Shown: positions 18,271-30,747, counted from the first letter of the stretch. The stretch: 64,000 nt of DNA from Ruegeria intermedia (GCF_900129345.1 NZ_FQVK01000010.1:1-64000); one strand, 5' to 3'. Notes: generated from the sequence alone by a model not told the origin. Made by a program: numbers and translations.

Positions 18271-19458
18271 TCAGGCCGAGGCGAGTTGGCCTTGAACCTG
18301 CCGGGCGGCTTTCTCGAGGCGGATCTGGGCCTGGGCGATGTCATCCTCGGTCAGGGTCAGCGGCGGCAGCAGACGGATCACGTTGTCGGCCGCGGGCACG
18401 GTGATGACTTCGTTGTCATAACCGGCCGCGACCACGTCAGCGTTGGGCGCCCTGCATTTCAGGCCCAGCATCAGACCGGATCCGCGGACCTCTTCGAACA
18501 CCTCAGGGTGATCGGCGACAAGGCCCTCGAGCTTTTGGCGCAGCAGCCCCGCCTTGCGGTTGACGCCGTCCAGGAAGGCCGGGGTTGCCACATGGTCCAG
18601 AACCGCGCAGCCCACCGCGCAGCCCAGCGGGTTGCCGCCGTAGGTCGACCCATGGGTGCCCGCGGTCATGCCGCTGGCGGCCGCTTCGGTGGCCAGCACC
18701 GCACCCAACGGGAAGCCCCCGCCGATGCCCTTGGCCACCATCATGATGTCGGGTGTGATGCCCGCCCATTCATGGGCAAAGAGTTTCCCGGTCCGGCCGA
18801 CGCCGCATTGCACCTCGTCTAGGATCAGCAGCAGGCCGTTGTCGTCGCAGATCTGGCGCAGGGCCTTGAGCTCGACATCGGGGACGGGGCGGATGCCGCC
18901 CTCGCCCTGGATCGGCTCGATCATGATCGCGGCGGTCTTGTCGCTGATCGCGTTGGTCACGCCGTCCAGATCGCCGAAGGCGACATGCACGAACCCGGGC
19001 AGAAGCGGGCCGAACCCCTTGGTCATCTTCTCGGACCCGGCAGCGGCGATGCCCGCCGAAGAACGCCCGTGGAAAGACCCGTCGAACGTGATGATCTCGA
19101 CCTTGTCCGGCTGGCCCTGGTCGTAGAAATGCTTGCGCGCCATCTTGACCGCCAATTCGCAGGACTCGGTACCCGAATTGGTGAAGAACACCGTGTCGGC
19201 GAAGGTCAGATCCACCAGCCTGTCGGCCAGCGCCTGCTGCTGCGGGATCTGGTACAGGTTCGACACGTGCCACAGCGCATGCGCCTGCTCGGTCAGGGCA
19301 TTGACCAGGGCCGGGTGGGCATGGCCCAGCGCGTTCACCGCGATCCCCGCGCCCAGGTCAAGGAAACGTCGGCCGTCTGCCTCGGTCAGCCAGGCGCCTT
19401 CGCCCTTCACGAAGGTCAGCGGAGCACGGTTGTAGGTCGGCAGAACGGACGGGATCAT
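18271..19458 (-). CDS. argD: Acetylornithine aminotransferase
   Basis: 395 residues of the class III PLP aminotransferases, starting [20 protein letters not shown]. Visible motifs are [27 protein letters not shown] and the PLP lysine in [16 protein letters not shown] (about residue 247). It converts N-acetylglutamate semialdehyde to N-acetylornithine and in many bacteria doubles as the succinyldiaminopimelate aminotransferase. First gene of argD-argF. The long upstream extension of the frame has no coding character; ATG 19458 is the start. Confidence 0.95.
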   Translation of the reverse strand: MIPSVLPTYNRAPLTFVKGEGAWLTEADGRRFLDLGAGIAVNALGHAHPALVNALTEQAHALWHVSNLYQIPQQQALADRLVDLTFADTVFFTNSGTESCELAVKMARKHFYDQGQPDKVEIITFDGSFHGRSSAGIAAAGSEKMTKGFGPLLPGFVHVAFGDLDGVTNAISDKTAAIMIEPIQGEGGIRPVPDVELKALRQICDDNGLLLILDEVQCGVGRTGKLFAHEWAGITPDIMMVAKGIGGGFPLGAVLATEAAASGMTAGTHGSTYGGNPLGCAVGCAVLDHVATPAFLDGVNRKAGLLRQKLEGLVADHPEVFEEVRGSGLMLGLKCRAPNADVVAAGYDNEVITVPAADNVIRLLPPLTLTEDDIAQAQIRLEKAARQVQGQLASA

Positions 19459-19482
19459 CGGATCATCCTTTTTGGAAAACTT

Positions 19483-19515
19483 GAACCCAGTGACTGAAAC
19501 ACTGAGACCGGGTTC
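19483..19515. promoter_or_regulatory. Nested inverted repeat in the argD leader region
   Basis: GAACCC/GGGTTC outer arms enclose CAGTG/CACTG inner arms with a seven-base loop, 25-57 bases before the argD ATG, and TTGACG (minus strand) abuts the outer arm. It could be an operator or a leader hairpin. It does not match the E. coli ArgR box and the regulator is unknown. The rest of the 296-base gap up to 19754 shows nothing recognisable. Confidence 0.35.
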
Positions 19516-19753
19516 GTCAACAGATTTGGTGAGAGATGCGCGGATTTGGGTCGCGCGCGCAGGATCAAACGGGCCGGTTACGCGGTGATGCGTCGGCGTC
19601 GGAGCGGCAGGATATGCACGGGTTTGATCATGGGCGCCCGTATAGCGGGACCGCCACGATGTGAAAAGCCGAAATCTCGACGACAATTGAATTTGTTGGA
19701 ACCGCGGGCGTTTGGGGCTTGTCATTCGGGCCGCGCTGCCGCACCGCTGGTCC

Positions 19754-20644
19754 ATGTTCACGCCCAAGGCTCACAACCCGGCATTGGCCGCCGGTCTGAT
19801 CTTTTGCGCCAGCGCCTTCATTGCGGGCACCACGCTGCTGGCCAAGGCGCTGGGTACCGATGCGCTGGGTCCGCCGCTGCATCCGCTGCAGATCAGCCAC
19901 GGGCGGTTCCTGTTCGCTTTCGTCGCGATCGCGGCCACCGTCGCGGTGCTGCGCCCTCGGCTGCGGCGACCGCATTGGGGGCTGCATCTGGGCCGCACCA
20001 GTTTCGGCTGGGCGGGGATTTCGCTGATGTTCGCCTCGGTCGCATATATCCCGATCGCCGATGCCACCGCGATTTCCTTCCTGAACCCGGTATTCGCGAT
20101 GGTGCTGGCCATCCCGCTGCTGAAAGAGGGCGTCGGCCCCTGGCGCTGGCTGGCCGCGGTGGTGGCGCTGGCGGGCGCGCTGATCCTGTTGCGTCCGACG
20201 CCTGCAAGCTTTCAGCCGGCCGCCCTGCTGGCGCTGGGTGCGGCGGCCGTGATCGGGATGGAACTGATCTTCATCAAGAAACTGTCGGGCCGCGAGGCGC
20301 CGATCCAGATCCTGATGGTGAACAACGCGATGGGGGTGACCATCGCCACGGTCGCGGTTCTGGCGGTCTGGGCACCGCCTGCGCCCGCGCAATGGGCGGC
20401 GCTGGCTGGGATCGGGGTGTTGATGGCCTGTGCGCAGGCCTGTTTCGTCAACGGCATGGCGCGGGCCGATGCCTCGTTCGTGGCGCCGATCAGCTATGCC
20501 ACGCTGATCTTTGCGGGCCTGTACGATTTTGCTGTGTTCGACGTGATCCCGGATGCGGTCAGCGTGACCGGGTCGGCCATCATCCTGACCGGAGCGCTGA
20601 TCCTGGTGTGGCGCGAGGGGCGGGCGCGGCGGGTCAGGCCTTGA
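19754..20644 (+). CDS. EamA/DMT-family permease
   Basis: 296 residues with about ten hydrophobic segments in two EamA halves, such as LAAGLIFCASAFIAGTTLLA at the start and TLIFAGLYDFAVFDVIPDAV in the second half, ending in an Arg-rich cytoplasmic tail. Members export amino acids, nucleosides or other metabolites; the substrate is unknown. The ATG at 19754 is preferred to the TTG at 19712. Its 3' end overlaps the convergent ABC-2 permease gene by 11 bases. Confidence 0.88.
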   Translation: MFTPKAHNPALAAGLIFCASAFIAGTTLLAKALGTDALGPPLHPLQISHGRFLFAFVAIAATVAVLRPRLRRPHWGLHLGRTSFGWAGISLMFASVAYIPIADATAISFLNPVFAMVLAIPLLKEGVGPWRWLAAVVALAGALILLRPTPASFQPAALLALGAAAVIGMELIFIKKLSGREAPIQILMVNNAMGVTIATVAVLAVWAPPAPAQWAALAGIGVLMACAQACFVNGMARADASFVAPISYATLIFAGLYDFAVFDVIPDAVSVTGSAIILTGALILVWREGRARRVRP

Positions 20645-21437
20645 GCCGATAGCCCGTGCGCAGCATCTGCCAGGTCACCGCACAGACGGCCAGCGTGGCC
20701 CCGCCGCAGACGGCCAGCCCCAGCAGCGGCGAACTGTCCGACACGCCGATCATCCCGAACCGCAGCCCGTCGATCAGGTAGAACACCGGGTTGGCATGGC
20801 TGAGGCGGTTCAGCAGCGGCGGCAGCGCCTCGACCGAGTAGAAGGTGCCCGACAGAAAGGCCAGCGGGGTGACGATGAAGTTGGTGATGGCTGCCATCTG
20901 GTCGAACTTGTTGGCGAAGATGCCGGCAAACAGGCCCAGACCGCCCATGAAGGCAGCGCCCAGCACCACGAAGGCCAGCGCGATCAGCGGATGCGCCGGC
21001 ACCAGCCCCAGCACCAGCGCCAAGGCCGCGGCCACGACCAGCGCGATCAGCACGCCCCGCGCGATGCCGCCCGCCAGATAGCCCAGCAGGATTTCGAGCG
21101 GAGACAGCGGCGGCATCAGGGTATCGACGATGTTGCCCTGAACCTTCGCGATCACCATCGAGGACGAAGTGTTGGCAAAGGCGTTCTGGATCACCGTCAT
21201 CATCATGATCCCCGGCGCCAGGAAGGTCAGGAAGGGCACGCCCATCACATCCGGCCGCCCCGGGCCGACGGCGATGTTGAAGATCAGCAGGAACAGCCCC
21301 GCCGTGACCAGAGGCGCCAGCAGGGTCTGTGTCCAGACCGCAAGAAAGCGCAGGGTTTCGCGCTGGGCCAGTGTCCACAGCCCCATCCAGTTGACCGCTC
21401 CGAAACGGCGCATGTCCTGATCCGCGAGATTCTGCAT
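20634..21437 (-). CDS. ABC-2 type transporter permease
   Basis: 267 residues with six membrane segments and an ABC-2 signature region (FLAPGIMMMTVIQNAFANTS, FIVTPLAFLSGTFYSVEALP). It matches the permease of two-component exporters of the NodJ/DrrB type, which export lipids, polysaccharides or drugs. No ATP-binding partner lies within several kb, so it must pair with a remote ATPase, or the partner has been lost. The start at 21437 (MQNLADQDMRRFGAVNW) precedes a cytoplasmic amphipathic stretch. Confidence 0.88.
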   Translation of the reverse strand: MQNLADQDMRRFGAVNWMGLWTLAQRETLRFLAVWTQTLLAPLVTAGLFLLIFNIAVGPGRPDVMGVPFLTFLAPGIMMMTVIQNAFANTSSSMVIAKVQGNIVDTLMPPLSPLEILLGYLAGGIARGVLIALVVAAALALVLGLVPAHPLIALAFVVLGAAFMGGLGLFAGIFANKFDQMAAITNFIVTPLAFLSGTFYSVEALPPLLNRLSHANPVFYLIDGLRFGMIGVSDSSPLLGLAVCGGATLAVCAVTWQMLRTGYRLKA

Positions 21438-21452
21438 TCCTGCCCCCAATCT

Positions 21453-21494
21453 GATTCGATGACCGCTTGTAACTCGGCCCGCAGTGATTAGAAT
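21453..21494 (+). promoter_or_regulatory. Probable gcrA promoter with an adjacent GANTC site
   Basis: TTGTAA (21467-21472) and TAGAAT (21489-21494), 16 bases apart, form a plausible housekeeping promoter 70 bases before gcrA. A GATTC at 21453-21457 lies just upstream of the -35. GANTC is the CcrM methylation motif, and GcrA is known in Caulobacter to act at such methylated promoters, so self-regulation is conceivable. Confidence 0.4.
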
Positions 21495-21563
21495 AGGGCG
21501 CTGAGACGAATTCCGAAGGCGGCCCGTGACCGAGGCCGCTTTCCCGCTTTTGAAAGGCTACCC

Positions 21564-22142
21564 ATGTCCTGGACAGATGAGCGCGTTGAACTGCTCAAGA
21601 AAATGTGGGGCGAAGGCCAGTCGGCCAGCCAGATCGCCAAGGAACTGGGCGGGGTCACCCGCAATGCGGTGATCGGCAAGGTCCATCGCCTGGGCCTGTC
21701 GAACCGGACCGCCGGTGCCGCACCGGCCAAGGCCGAGCCCAAGGAAAAACCGGCCACCGCGCCCAAGGCCGAGGCCAAGCCCAAACCCGCCCCCAAGACC
21801 GAGCCGGCCCGCCCCGCAGCCGCCGCGCCGGCCGCCGAGGCGAAACCGGCCACGCCGCCGCGCCGCCAGATCATTCCGGCCGGCCAGCCGCTGCCGCCGC
21901 AGCCTTCGGCCAATGAAATCAGCCCCGAGGCGCTGGCCAAGGTCAACGAGGTCGAGAAAAAGGCCAAGAAGCTGACCCTGATGGAACTGACCGAGAAGAC
22001 CTGCAAATGGCCCGTGGGCGATCCGGCCACGGATGATTTCTGGTTCTGCGGTCTGCCGGCCGAGCCGGGCAAACCCTATTGCGAGGCGCATGTGGGTGTC
22101 GCCTTCCAACCCATGAGCGCGCGCCGCGACCGGCGGCGGTGA
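21564..22142 (+). CDS. gcrA: GcrA cell-cycle regulator
   Basis: 192 residues. The N-terminus MSWTDERVELLKKMWGEGQS followed by ASQIAKELGGVTRNAVIGKVHRLGL is the GcrA DNA-binding domain. A long Ala/Pro/Lys-rich linker (residues 50-115) leads to the C-terminal domain with CKWPVGDP and FWFCGL...PYCEAH, four cysteines and a histidine, which contacts sigma-70. GcrA recruits RNA polymerase to CcrM-methylated promoters that control the cell cycle in alphaproteobacteria. The Nudix gene at 22149 starts six bases after its stop. Confidence 0.97.
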   Translation: MSWTDERVELLKKMWGEGQSASQIAKELGGVTRNAVIGKVHRLGLSNRTAGAAPAKAEPKEKPATAPKAEAKPKPAPKTEPARPAAAAPAAEAKPATPPRRQIIPAGQPLPPQPSANEISPEALAKVNEVEKKAKKLTLMELTEKTCKWPVGDPATDDFWFCGLPAEPGKPYCEAHVGVAFQPMSARRDRRR

Positions 22143-22148
22143 CGCTCG

Positions 22149-22793
22149 GTGCGCCAGGATCCGACCGCGACAGAGGATACCTGGCTGGCACGGGCCAAAC
22201 GGTTGTTGGCGCTGGCCGAAACCGGCCAGCATTTTACCACCGACCCGTTCGACCGCGGACGTTATGACGAGATCGCCGGCATGGCGCGCGCCATGCTGGC
22301 CGATCTGGGCCGGGTGCCCGTGTCGCGGATCGAGGGGCTGATCCCGCCCCATGCAGGCGGCTACGCCACCCCCAGCATCGATATCCGAGGTGCCGTGATC
22401 CGGAACGGCAGCATCCTTTTGGTGCGCGAGCGCAGCGACGCGATGTGGGCCATGCCGGGCGGGTTTGCCGATATCGGCAGTTCTCCGGCGGAAAACATCG
22501 AGCGCGAGGTCTTTGAGGAAGCCGGGCTGCAGGTCAGCGCGCGCAGCCTGTACGCCCTGCGCCACAAAGTGCGGCACCCCTATCCGGCGGATGCCCGCGA
22601 TTTCTACAAACTGTTTTTCCTGTGCGATCCCGTAGCCGGGACCGAACCGCAGCCGGGCGCCGAAACCAGCGATGCGGGCTATTTCGCGCCCGATGCGCTG
22701 CCCGCCCTCTCGCAGGTGCGCAACCTCGAGGCCGACATCCACGCCGCCTTTGACGCACATCGCCGCGCACCCAGTCCGGCGATGTTCGACTGA
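22149..22793 (+). CDS. Nudix hydrolase with N-terminal Nudix_N-type domain
   Basis: 214 residues with a GTG start, six bases after the gcrA stop, so probably co-transcribed with it. Residues 1-65 form a helical N-terminal domain; the Nudix domain follows, with GGFADIGSSPAENI and REVFEEAGL, a complete Nudix box. This two-domain layout resembles bacterial ADP-ribose or nucleotide-sugar pyrophosphatases. Substrate uncertain. Co-expression with a cell-cycle regulator may have no functional meaning. Confidence 0.88.
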   Translation: MRQDPTATEDTWLARAKRLLALAETGQHFTTDPFDRGRYDEIAGMARAMLADLGRVPVSRIEGLIPPHAGGYATPSIDIRGAVIRNGSILLVRERSDAMWAMPGGFADIGSSPAENIEREVFEEAGLQVSARSLYALRHKVRHPYPADARDFYKLFFLCDPVAGTEPQPGAETSDAGYFAPDALPALSQVRNLEADIHAAFDAHRRAPSPAMFD

Positions 22794-22796
22794 AAC

Positions 22797-23876
22797 CTAC
22801 TGTGCGGGGTGCGAATGCGGCCCAACCGGCAGATGCACCCATTTGGGCAGCTCGTCGGGTGATACCGAGACATGCAACCGTTCCGACGGGTCCTGCCCGA
22901 CCACGCGGTGGCGGCGCAGCAGAAAGATCTTGCCCCATCCGCGCCAGGTGCCGACCGAGGGCGCGTGCGGATCGGTGGGAAACCGGCTGCGCCAGCCCTC
23001 GGGCAGCGGCAGACCGTGCAGCTCGGCCTTGTCCAGCATCCACACCAGCGAGATATTGGCCAGCGGCCGCGCCGGTTCGAACCCGCTGAGTTGTCCGCCC
23101 ACGTCGCCGTGGGTGCCACGGAACCACACCTGTTCGACATGGCCTTTGAAGTCGGCTGTGTCCTGCCACAGGACCGGGGTGAACACTTCGCGCGTCTCAT
23201 CCAGCGCCAGCGCGTGATAGCCGTTTCGGGTTGCCTGCCCCAGATGGTGATGGTGGAAGGCGTGCCGCTCTTCGGCCAGGCGCCACAGCAGCGGCAGCCG
23301 CAGGCCCAGCGCCTTGACCGTGTCCCAGACGCCGATCATCTCGATCTCGACGCCGTCATGGCAATAAAGCCGCCGGAAATCCTGTGCGGCCTTGCCGTGT
23401 GGGTTGTTTTCGTAGTGGCGGTAGGCCTGTTTGATGTTGCGCTCGGTCGCGTGTTCGGGGCGCAGCAGACCGATCATGTCAATCACGCCTGCCAGGCTGC
23501 GCACCCCGTAGGCCCCGCGCGAGTACCCCATCAGATAGATCCGGTCGCCCGGCTTGTAGCGAGAGGCCAGATAGCCGTAGGCCCTGCGGATCTGCCGGTT
23601 GATACCGCGCCCCATCATCACGTCGAGCGTGGATTTCCAGCTGTCCCACTGCACCCCGCCTTCGTAGAATACAGACACCCGGGCACCCATCTCGCGGCAC
23701 ATCCGATAGGTCAGGCCAGCATGGGTTTCCCGGCCGGGTTCCAGCGTGGACATGGTACCATCAAGGATGATGACATGGCTGATCGGCTCGCGGTGACGCG
23801 TTTCAGCCGAATGTTCCGACCGCAGCGGGCGGCCGAGCCATCCGAGGAGCTTTCTACCGATCCACTTCAACTGCAT
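22797..23876 (-). CDS. DUF2235-family alpha/beta hydrolase
   Basis: 359 residues starting MQLKWIGRKLLGWLGRPLRS. The frame contains HVIILDGTMSTLEPGRETHA, the usual DUF2235 opening (with D-G-T), and GYSRGAYGVRSLAG, a GXSXG nucleophile motif at about residues 117-121. DUF2235 includes type VI secretion phospholipase effectors and uncharacterised cytoplasmic proteins; no VgrG, Hcp or immunity-like gene is nearby, so a housekeeping role is as likely. Its first 23 bases overlap the end of the oxidoreductase gene upstream, which suggests coupled expression. Confidence 0.85.
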   Translation of the reverse strand: MQLKWIGRKLLGWLGRPLRSEHSAETRHREPISHVIILDGTMSTLEPGRETHAGLTYRMCREMGARVSVFYEGGVQWDSWKSTLDVMMGRGINRQIRRAYGYLASRYKPGDRIYLMGYSRGAYGVRSLAGVIDMIGLLRPEHATERNIKQAYRHYENNPHGKAAQDFRRLYCHDGVEIEMIGVWDTVKALGLRLPLLWRLAEERHAFHHHHLGQATRNGYHALALDETREVFTPVLWQDTADFKGHVEQVWFRGTHGDVGGQLSGFEPARPLANISLVWMLDKAELHGLPLPEGWRSRFPTDPHAPSVGTWRGWGKIFLLRRHRVVGQDPSERLHVSVSPDELPKWVHLPVGPHSHPAQ

Positions 23877-26145
23877 CCGACAGCATTTCCCAAACCCTGC
23901 GAGGTGTGAAAGGCATGTCCGCCTGCCGCACCCCGTGATCCCACAGCGCGTCCTGCACCGCATTCGCCACAGCCGCCAATGCGCCCACCGTGCCTGCCTC
24001 GCCACAGCCTTTCATGCCCATCGGGTTGGCCGTGGACGGAACCGGCGCCGAGGTAAACCTGATCATCGGCAGGTCGGCCGCGCGGGGCAAGGCATAGTCC
24101 ATGAAGGTGGCCGTCAGCAGTTGCCCTTCGGCATCATGCACAACGTGTTCGCACAGCGCCTGGCCGATACCCTGCGCCACCCCGCCATGCACCTGGCCCT
24201 CGGCCAGCATCGGGTTGATGAGATTGCCGAAATCATCGACGACCGTATAGCGGTCGACAACCGTGGTGCCGGTCTCGGGGTCGATCACCACTTCGGCCAC
24301 ATGGGCGCCGTTGGGATAGCTGCGCGCCTCGAGCCGCGTGCGGGCCTCGTGCTGCAGCAGGTCGGTGCGGCCGTCCGCGCGGGCCATCTCGGCCGCTTCG
24401 ATCAGCGTGGGCGTCAGGTTCGACCCCGGCGCGCGAAAGGTTTCATGGTCGAAGGTCACATCGCTTTCCTCGACTCCCATCTTGCCCGCCAGATAGGGCG
24501 TGAATGCGGCAATCATCCGGTCAATCGTGACCAGCGTCGCCGCGCTTTGCACCGTGACCGAGCGCGACCCACCGGTGCCGCCACCCTGCGCCATGCGGTC
24601 GCTGTCACCCTGCACGACCCGGATCCGGTCGGCCGGAATCCCCGTCTGATCCGACAGGAACTGGGCATAGACCGTTTCATGCCCCTGTCCGTTCGATTGC
24701 GTCCCGACATAAAGGTTCACGGTTCCGTCCTGACAAAATTCGACTTTTGCGCCTTCGGAAGGGTCACCCAGAATGCTTTCGATATAGTAACAAAGCCCCT
24801 GCCCCCGGATCAGGCCGCGTTCGGCGTCGACGGCCTTGCGCGCGGCGAAACCGGCGGTCTGTTCGGCGGCGCGGGACAGGACCATTCCGAAATCACCCAC
24901 GTCATAGGTTTCACCGGTGGCCGAGACATAGGGAAACGCCTCGGGCCGGATGAAGTTGCGGCGGCGCAGTTCCCACGGGTCGACGCCCAGCTCGCGCGCG
25001 GCGCGGTCCATCGCGCGTTCCAGCACATAGATCGCCTCGGGGCGGCCGGCCCCGCGATAGGCGTCGACCTGGGTGGTGTTGGTATAGAACCCCTCGACCC
25101 GCAGATGGGTGTTCTGCACGTCATAGACGCCGGGCAGCACGCATTTGAACAGGTTGGTCTGGATCGCCTGGCCGAAATGGCTGTTGTACGCGCCCAGGTT
25201 GCAGCGGCTGTGGACCCGATAGGCGGTGATGCGAAGATCCGCGTCAAAGGCCAGCTCGGCCAGCGAGGTCAGGTCGCGCCCGTGATGGTCGGACAGCATC
25301 GCCTCGGTCCGGTCCGACATCCAGTGCACGGGCTGGCCCAGTTGCATTGCCGCCACCGCGACCGAGAAATATTCGGGATACGGCATCGCCTTTATGCCGA
25401 ACCCGCCGCCCACGTCGGGCGTGGTGACATGAACGGCCTGCGGGTCCAGCCGCAGCTTGTCGGCCAGCTGCGCCTTCATCCCCCAGACACCCTGCCCGCC
25501 ATAGCTGAAATGCAGCCGCCCGTCGGACCAGACCGCATTGCAGCCGCGCGGCTCGATCGAGTTCACGATCACCCGGTTGTCGGCCACTTGCAGCGACACG
25601 ACATGAGCGGCGGCGTCAAAGGCGGCCTGGGTTGCGGCCTCGTCGCCCACGGCCCAGTCAAAGGCGCGGTTGTCGGGGGCCTCGGGGTGCAGCGGCTCGC
25701 CACCCGGCGCGAGGTCCAGCTTGGCGGGGCGGTCGGCGGTGTCCATCCAGATCAGCTCGGCGGCGTCGCGGGCCTGCGCCGGGGTTTCGGCCACGACCAT
25801 CGCCACCGGCTCGCCGACAAAGCGCACCCGGTCGCGGGCCAGCATGTGGCGCGGCGGATTGGCGGCGCGGGTGCCGTCGCGGTTGACAAGGATCGTGGCG
25901 CTCAGCACCGGGTCGATTCCGGCGGCGATCAGGTCATCGATGGTCAGCACCAGCCGCACGCCGGGCGCGGCGCGGGCGGCGTCGAGGTCCAGCCCGGTGA
26001 TGTCGCCATGCGCCACCGGGCTGCGGAAGAACACCGCATGCAGCGCGCCGGGTGGCACCGTATCGTCCATGTAGCGGCCTTGCCCGGTCAGGAACCGCTG
26101 ATCCTCGGTCCGGGTGACCGGTTGGCTCTTGCCGAACTTTTCCAT
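23854..26145 (-). CDS. Xanthine dehydrogenase/CoxL-type molybdenum hydroxylase large subunit
   Basis: 763 residues with the aldehyde oxidase/xanthine dehydrogenase fold. The start GKSQPVTRTEDQRFLTGQG is typical of CoxL-type subunits. The loop near residues 360-367 reads AYRGAGRPE, the form II pattern, not the AYXCSFR of true CO dehydrogenases. The catalytic Glu is in GCGEAGTVGALAAV near residue 716. It binds molybdopterin cytosine dinucleotide. The FAD and [2Fe-2S] subunit genes that it normally needs are absent from both sides, so partners must be elsewhere. Substrate unknown; calling it CO dehydrogenase would be misleading. Confidence 0.9.
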   Translation of the reverse strand: MEKFGKSQPVTRTEDQRFLTGQGRYMDDTVPPGALHAVFFRSPVAHGDITGLDLDAARAAPGVRLVLTIDDLIAAGIDPVLSATILVNRDGTRAANPPRHMLARDRVRFVGEPVAMVVAETPAQARDAAELIWMDTADRPAKLDLAPGGEPLHPEAPDNRAFDWAVGDEAATQAAFDAAAHVVSLQVADNRVIVNSIEPRGCNAVWSDGRLHFSYGGQGVWGMKAQLADKLRLDPQAVHVTTPDVGGGFGIKAMPYPEYFSVAVAAMQLGQPVHWMSDRTEAMLSDHHGRDLTSLAELAFDADLRITAYRVHSRCNLGAYNSHFGQAIQTNLFKCVLPGVYDVQNTHLRVEGFYTNTTQVDAYRGAGRPEAIYVLERAMDRAARELGVDPWELRRRNFIRPEAFPYVSATGETYDVGDFGMVLSRAAEQTAGFAARKAVDAERGLIRGQGLCYYIESILGDPSEGAKVEFCQDGTVNLYVGTQSNGQGHETVYAQFLSDQTGIPADRIRVVQGDSDRMAQGGGTGGSRSVTVQSAATLVTIDRMIAAFTPYLAGKMGVEESDVTFDHETFRAPGSNLTPTLIEAAEMARADGRTDLLQHEARTRLEARSYPNGAHVAEVVIDPETGTTVVDRYTVVDDFGNLINPMLAEGQVHGGVAQGIGQALCEHVVHDAEGQLLTATFMDYALPRAADLPMIRFTSAPVPSTANPMGMKGCGEAGTVGALAAVANAVQDALWDHGVRQADMPFTPRRVWEMLSDAVEVDR

Positions 26146-26290
26146 GACGCGCCCCTTTCGCTGCCTCAGACCGCGACCCTAGCCGTGATGCGGCGGATGT
26201 CCAGTGCGCGGGGTGCTTGGCCCTTTCCCTTCCCGCCGCCATTCGCTATTGCAGGCGCTGACCCAAGATCGATGACGCAGGACGCACCCG

Positions 26291-29452
<3,162 letters not shown>

Positions 29453-29480
29453 TCCGTCAGCCCCTCGCACACGCTTGACG

Positions 29481-29513
29481 AAACCCCGCCGCGCACGCCC
29501 GGCGGGGTTTTTT
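29481..29513 (+). terminator. Intrinsic terminator of valS
   Basis: A CCCCGCC / GGCGGGG stem with a ten-base loop, followed by six T residues, lies 30 bases after the valS stop. Confidence 0.88.
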
Positions 29514-29580
29514 GCACCCGCCCCTGTTCACCGGGCCAAACGGTTGCTAGCAATCTCGGGACCAATCCACCGAGGCCCCC

Positions 29581-30747
29581 ATGTCCAGACCCTTTCCGCC
29601 GATGCAGACCGTTTCAACCGGGCTGGTCGTGGCCGTAGTCGGCTTTTTCAGTTCCTTTCCGATTGTCCTTCAGGGGTTGGATGCCATGGGCGCTTCGGGG
29701 CCGCAGGCGGCATCGGGGCTGATGATGGCCGCGCTTGCCATGGGGCTGGCGGCGATCGTGCTCAGCCTGTGGTACCGCCAACCGATCAGCGTGGCCTGGT
29801 CCACGCCCGGCGCGGCGCTGCTGGCGGTTTCGGCCGCGCCGGCCGCGGGATTCTCGGGTGCCATCGGCGCATTCCTGTTTGCGGGTGCGCTGACCGTGCT
29901 GGCCGGAATGTGGCGCCCGCTGGGACGGTTGGCAGCGGCGATTCCCACCACGCTGGCGCAGGCGATGCTGGGCGGAGTGCTGCTGCCGCTGTGCATCGTC
30001 CCGTTTCAGGCCACTGTCGAGATCCCCTGGCAGGCCCTGCCGGTGATCCTGACCTGGTTCATCGCTGGACGTGTGCACAGACTGCTGGCGGTCCCCGCCG
30101 CCGTGCTGGCCGCCGCGCTGGTCGTCGTTCTGTTCTCTGACGGCCCGTCGGTGCGCCCCGATCACCTGCTGGCTGCGCCGGTCTGGACCACGCCCACATT
30201 CTCGGTGGCGTCGATGATCGGCATCGGGGTGCCGCTGTTCGTGGTCACGATGGCCACGCAGAACATCCCCGGCATCGCGGTCATGCGCAGCTTTGGCTAT
30301 GCCCCGGTTCCAGGGCGGCTGTTCTCGGCCGTGGGCGGGGCCAGCATCCTGTCGGCCCCCTTCGGCGCGCCGGCGACCTGCCTTGCGGCCATCACCGCCG
30401 CCATGTGCTCGAACGAGGACAGCCACCCCGACCGGGATCAGCGCTATTGGTCTGCGGTCATGGCCGGGGTGTTCTATTGCCTGTTCGGGGTATTCGCCGT
30501 GGCCATCACCGGGTTTGCCGCCCATGCCGATCCGATGCTGATGGGCACGTTGACGGGCGTGGCGCTGATCGGGGTCATGGCCAACGCCACCTTCGCCGCG
30601 CTCGAGGTTCCGGCCGAGCGCGAAGCCGCGATCCTGACCTTTGCCATCACCGCCTCGGGCATCACCGTGTTCGGTCTGGGCGCGGCGGTCTGGGGCCTGC
30701 TGGCAGGCGGCATCGCCTATGGGGTGACGACGCGCCTGCGGGGCTGA
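29581..30747 (+). CDS. BenE-type benzoate/H+ symporter family membrane protein
   Basis: 388 residues, almost all hydrophobic, with about 11-12 membrane segments. The BenE features FSSFPIVLQGLDAMG, VAWSTPGAALLAVS and QNIPGIAVMRSFGY, and a segment around APATCLAAITAAMCSNEDSH, are all present. BenE imports benzoate with protons in Acinetobacter; the family is broader and no aromatic-catabolism genes are nearby, so the substrate is open. It stands alone after the valS terminator. Confidence 0.85.
   Translation: MSRPFPPMQTVSTGLVVAVVGFFSSFPIVLQGLDAMGASGPQAASGLMMAALAMGLAAIVLSLWYRQPISVAWSTPGAALLAVSAAPAAGFSGAIGAFLFAGALTVLAGMWRPLGRLAAAIPTTLAQAMLGGVLLPLCIVPFQATVEIPWQALPVILTWFIAGRVHRLLAVPAAVLAAALVVVLFSDGPSVRPDHLLAAPVWTTPTFSVASMIGIGVPLFVVTMATQNIPGIAVMRSFGYAPVPGRLFSAVGGASILSAPFGAPATCLAAITAAMCSNEDSHPDRDQRYWSAVMAGVFYCLFGVFAVAITGFAAHADPMLMGTLTGVALIGVMANATFAALEVPAEREAAILTFAITASGITVFGLGAAVWGLLAGGIAYGVTTRLRG

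Noticed and set aside
22797-23876. DUF2235 protein as a type VI secretion effector
   Set aside because: No VgrG, Hcp, PAAR or immunity gene in the neighbourhood.
23854-26145. Calling the large molybdenum subunit a CO dehydrogenase
   Set aside because: The active loop is AYRGAGR, not the form I AYXCSFR, and there are no partner subunit genes.
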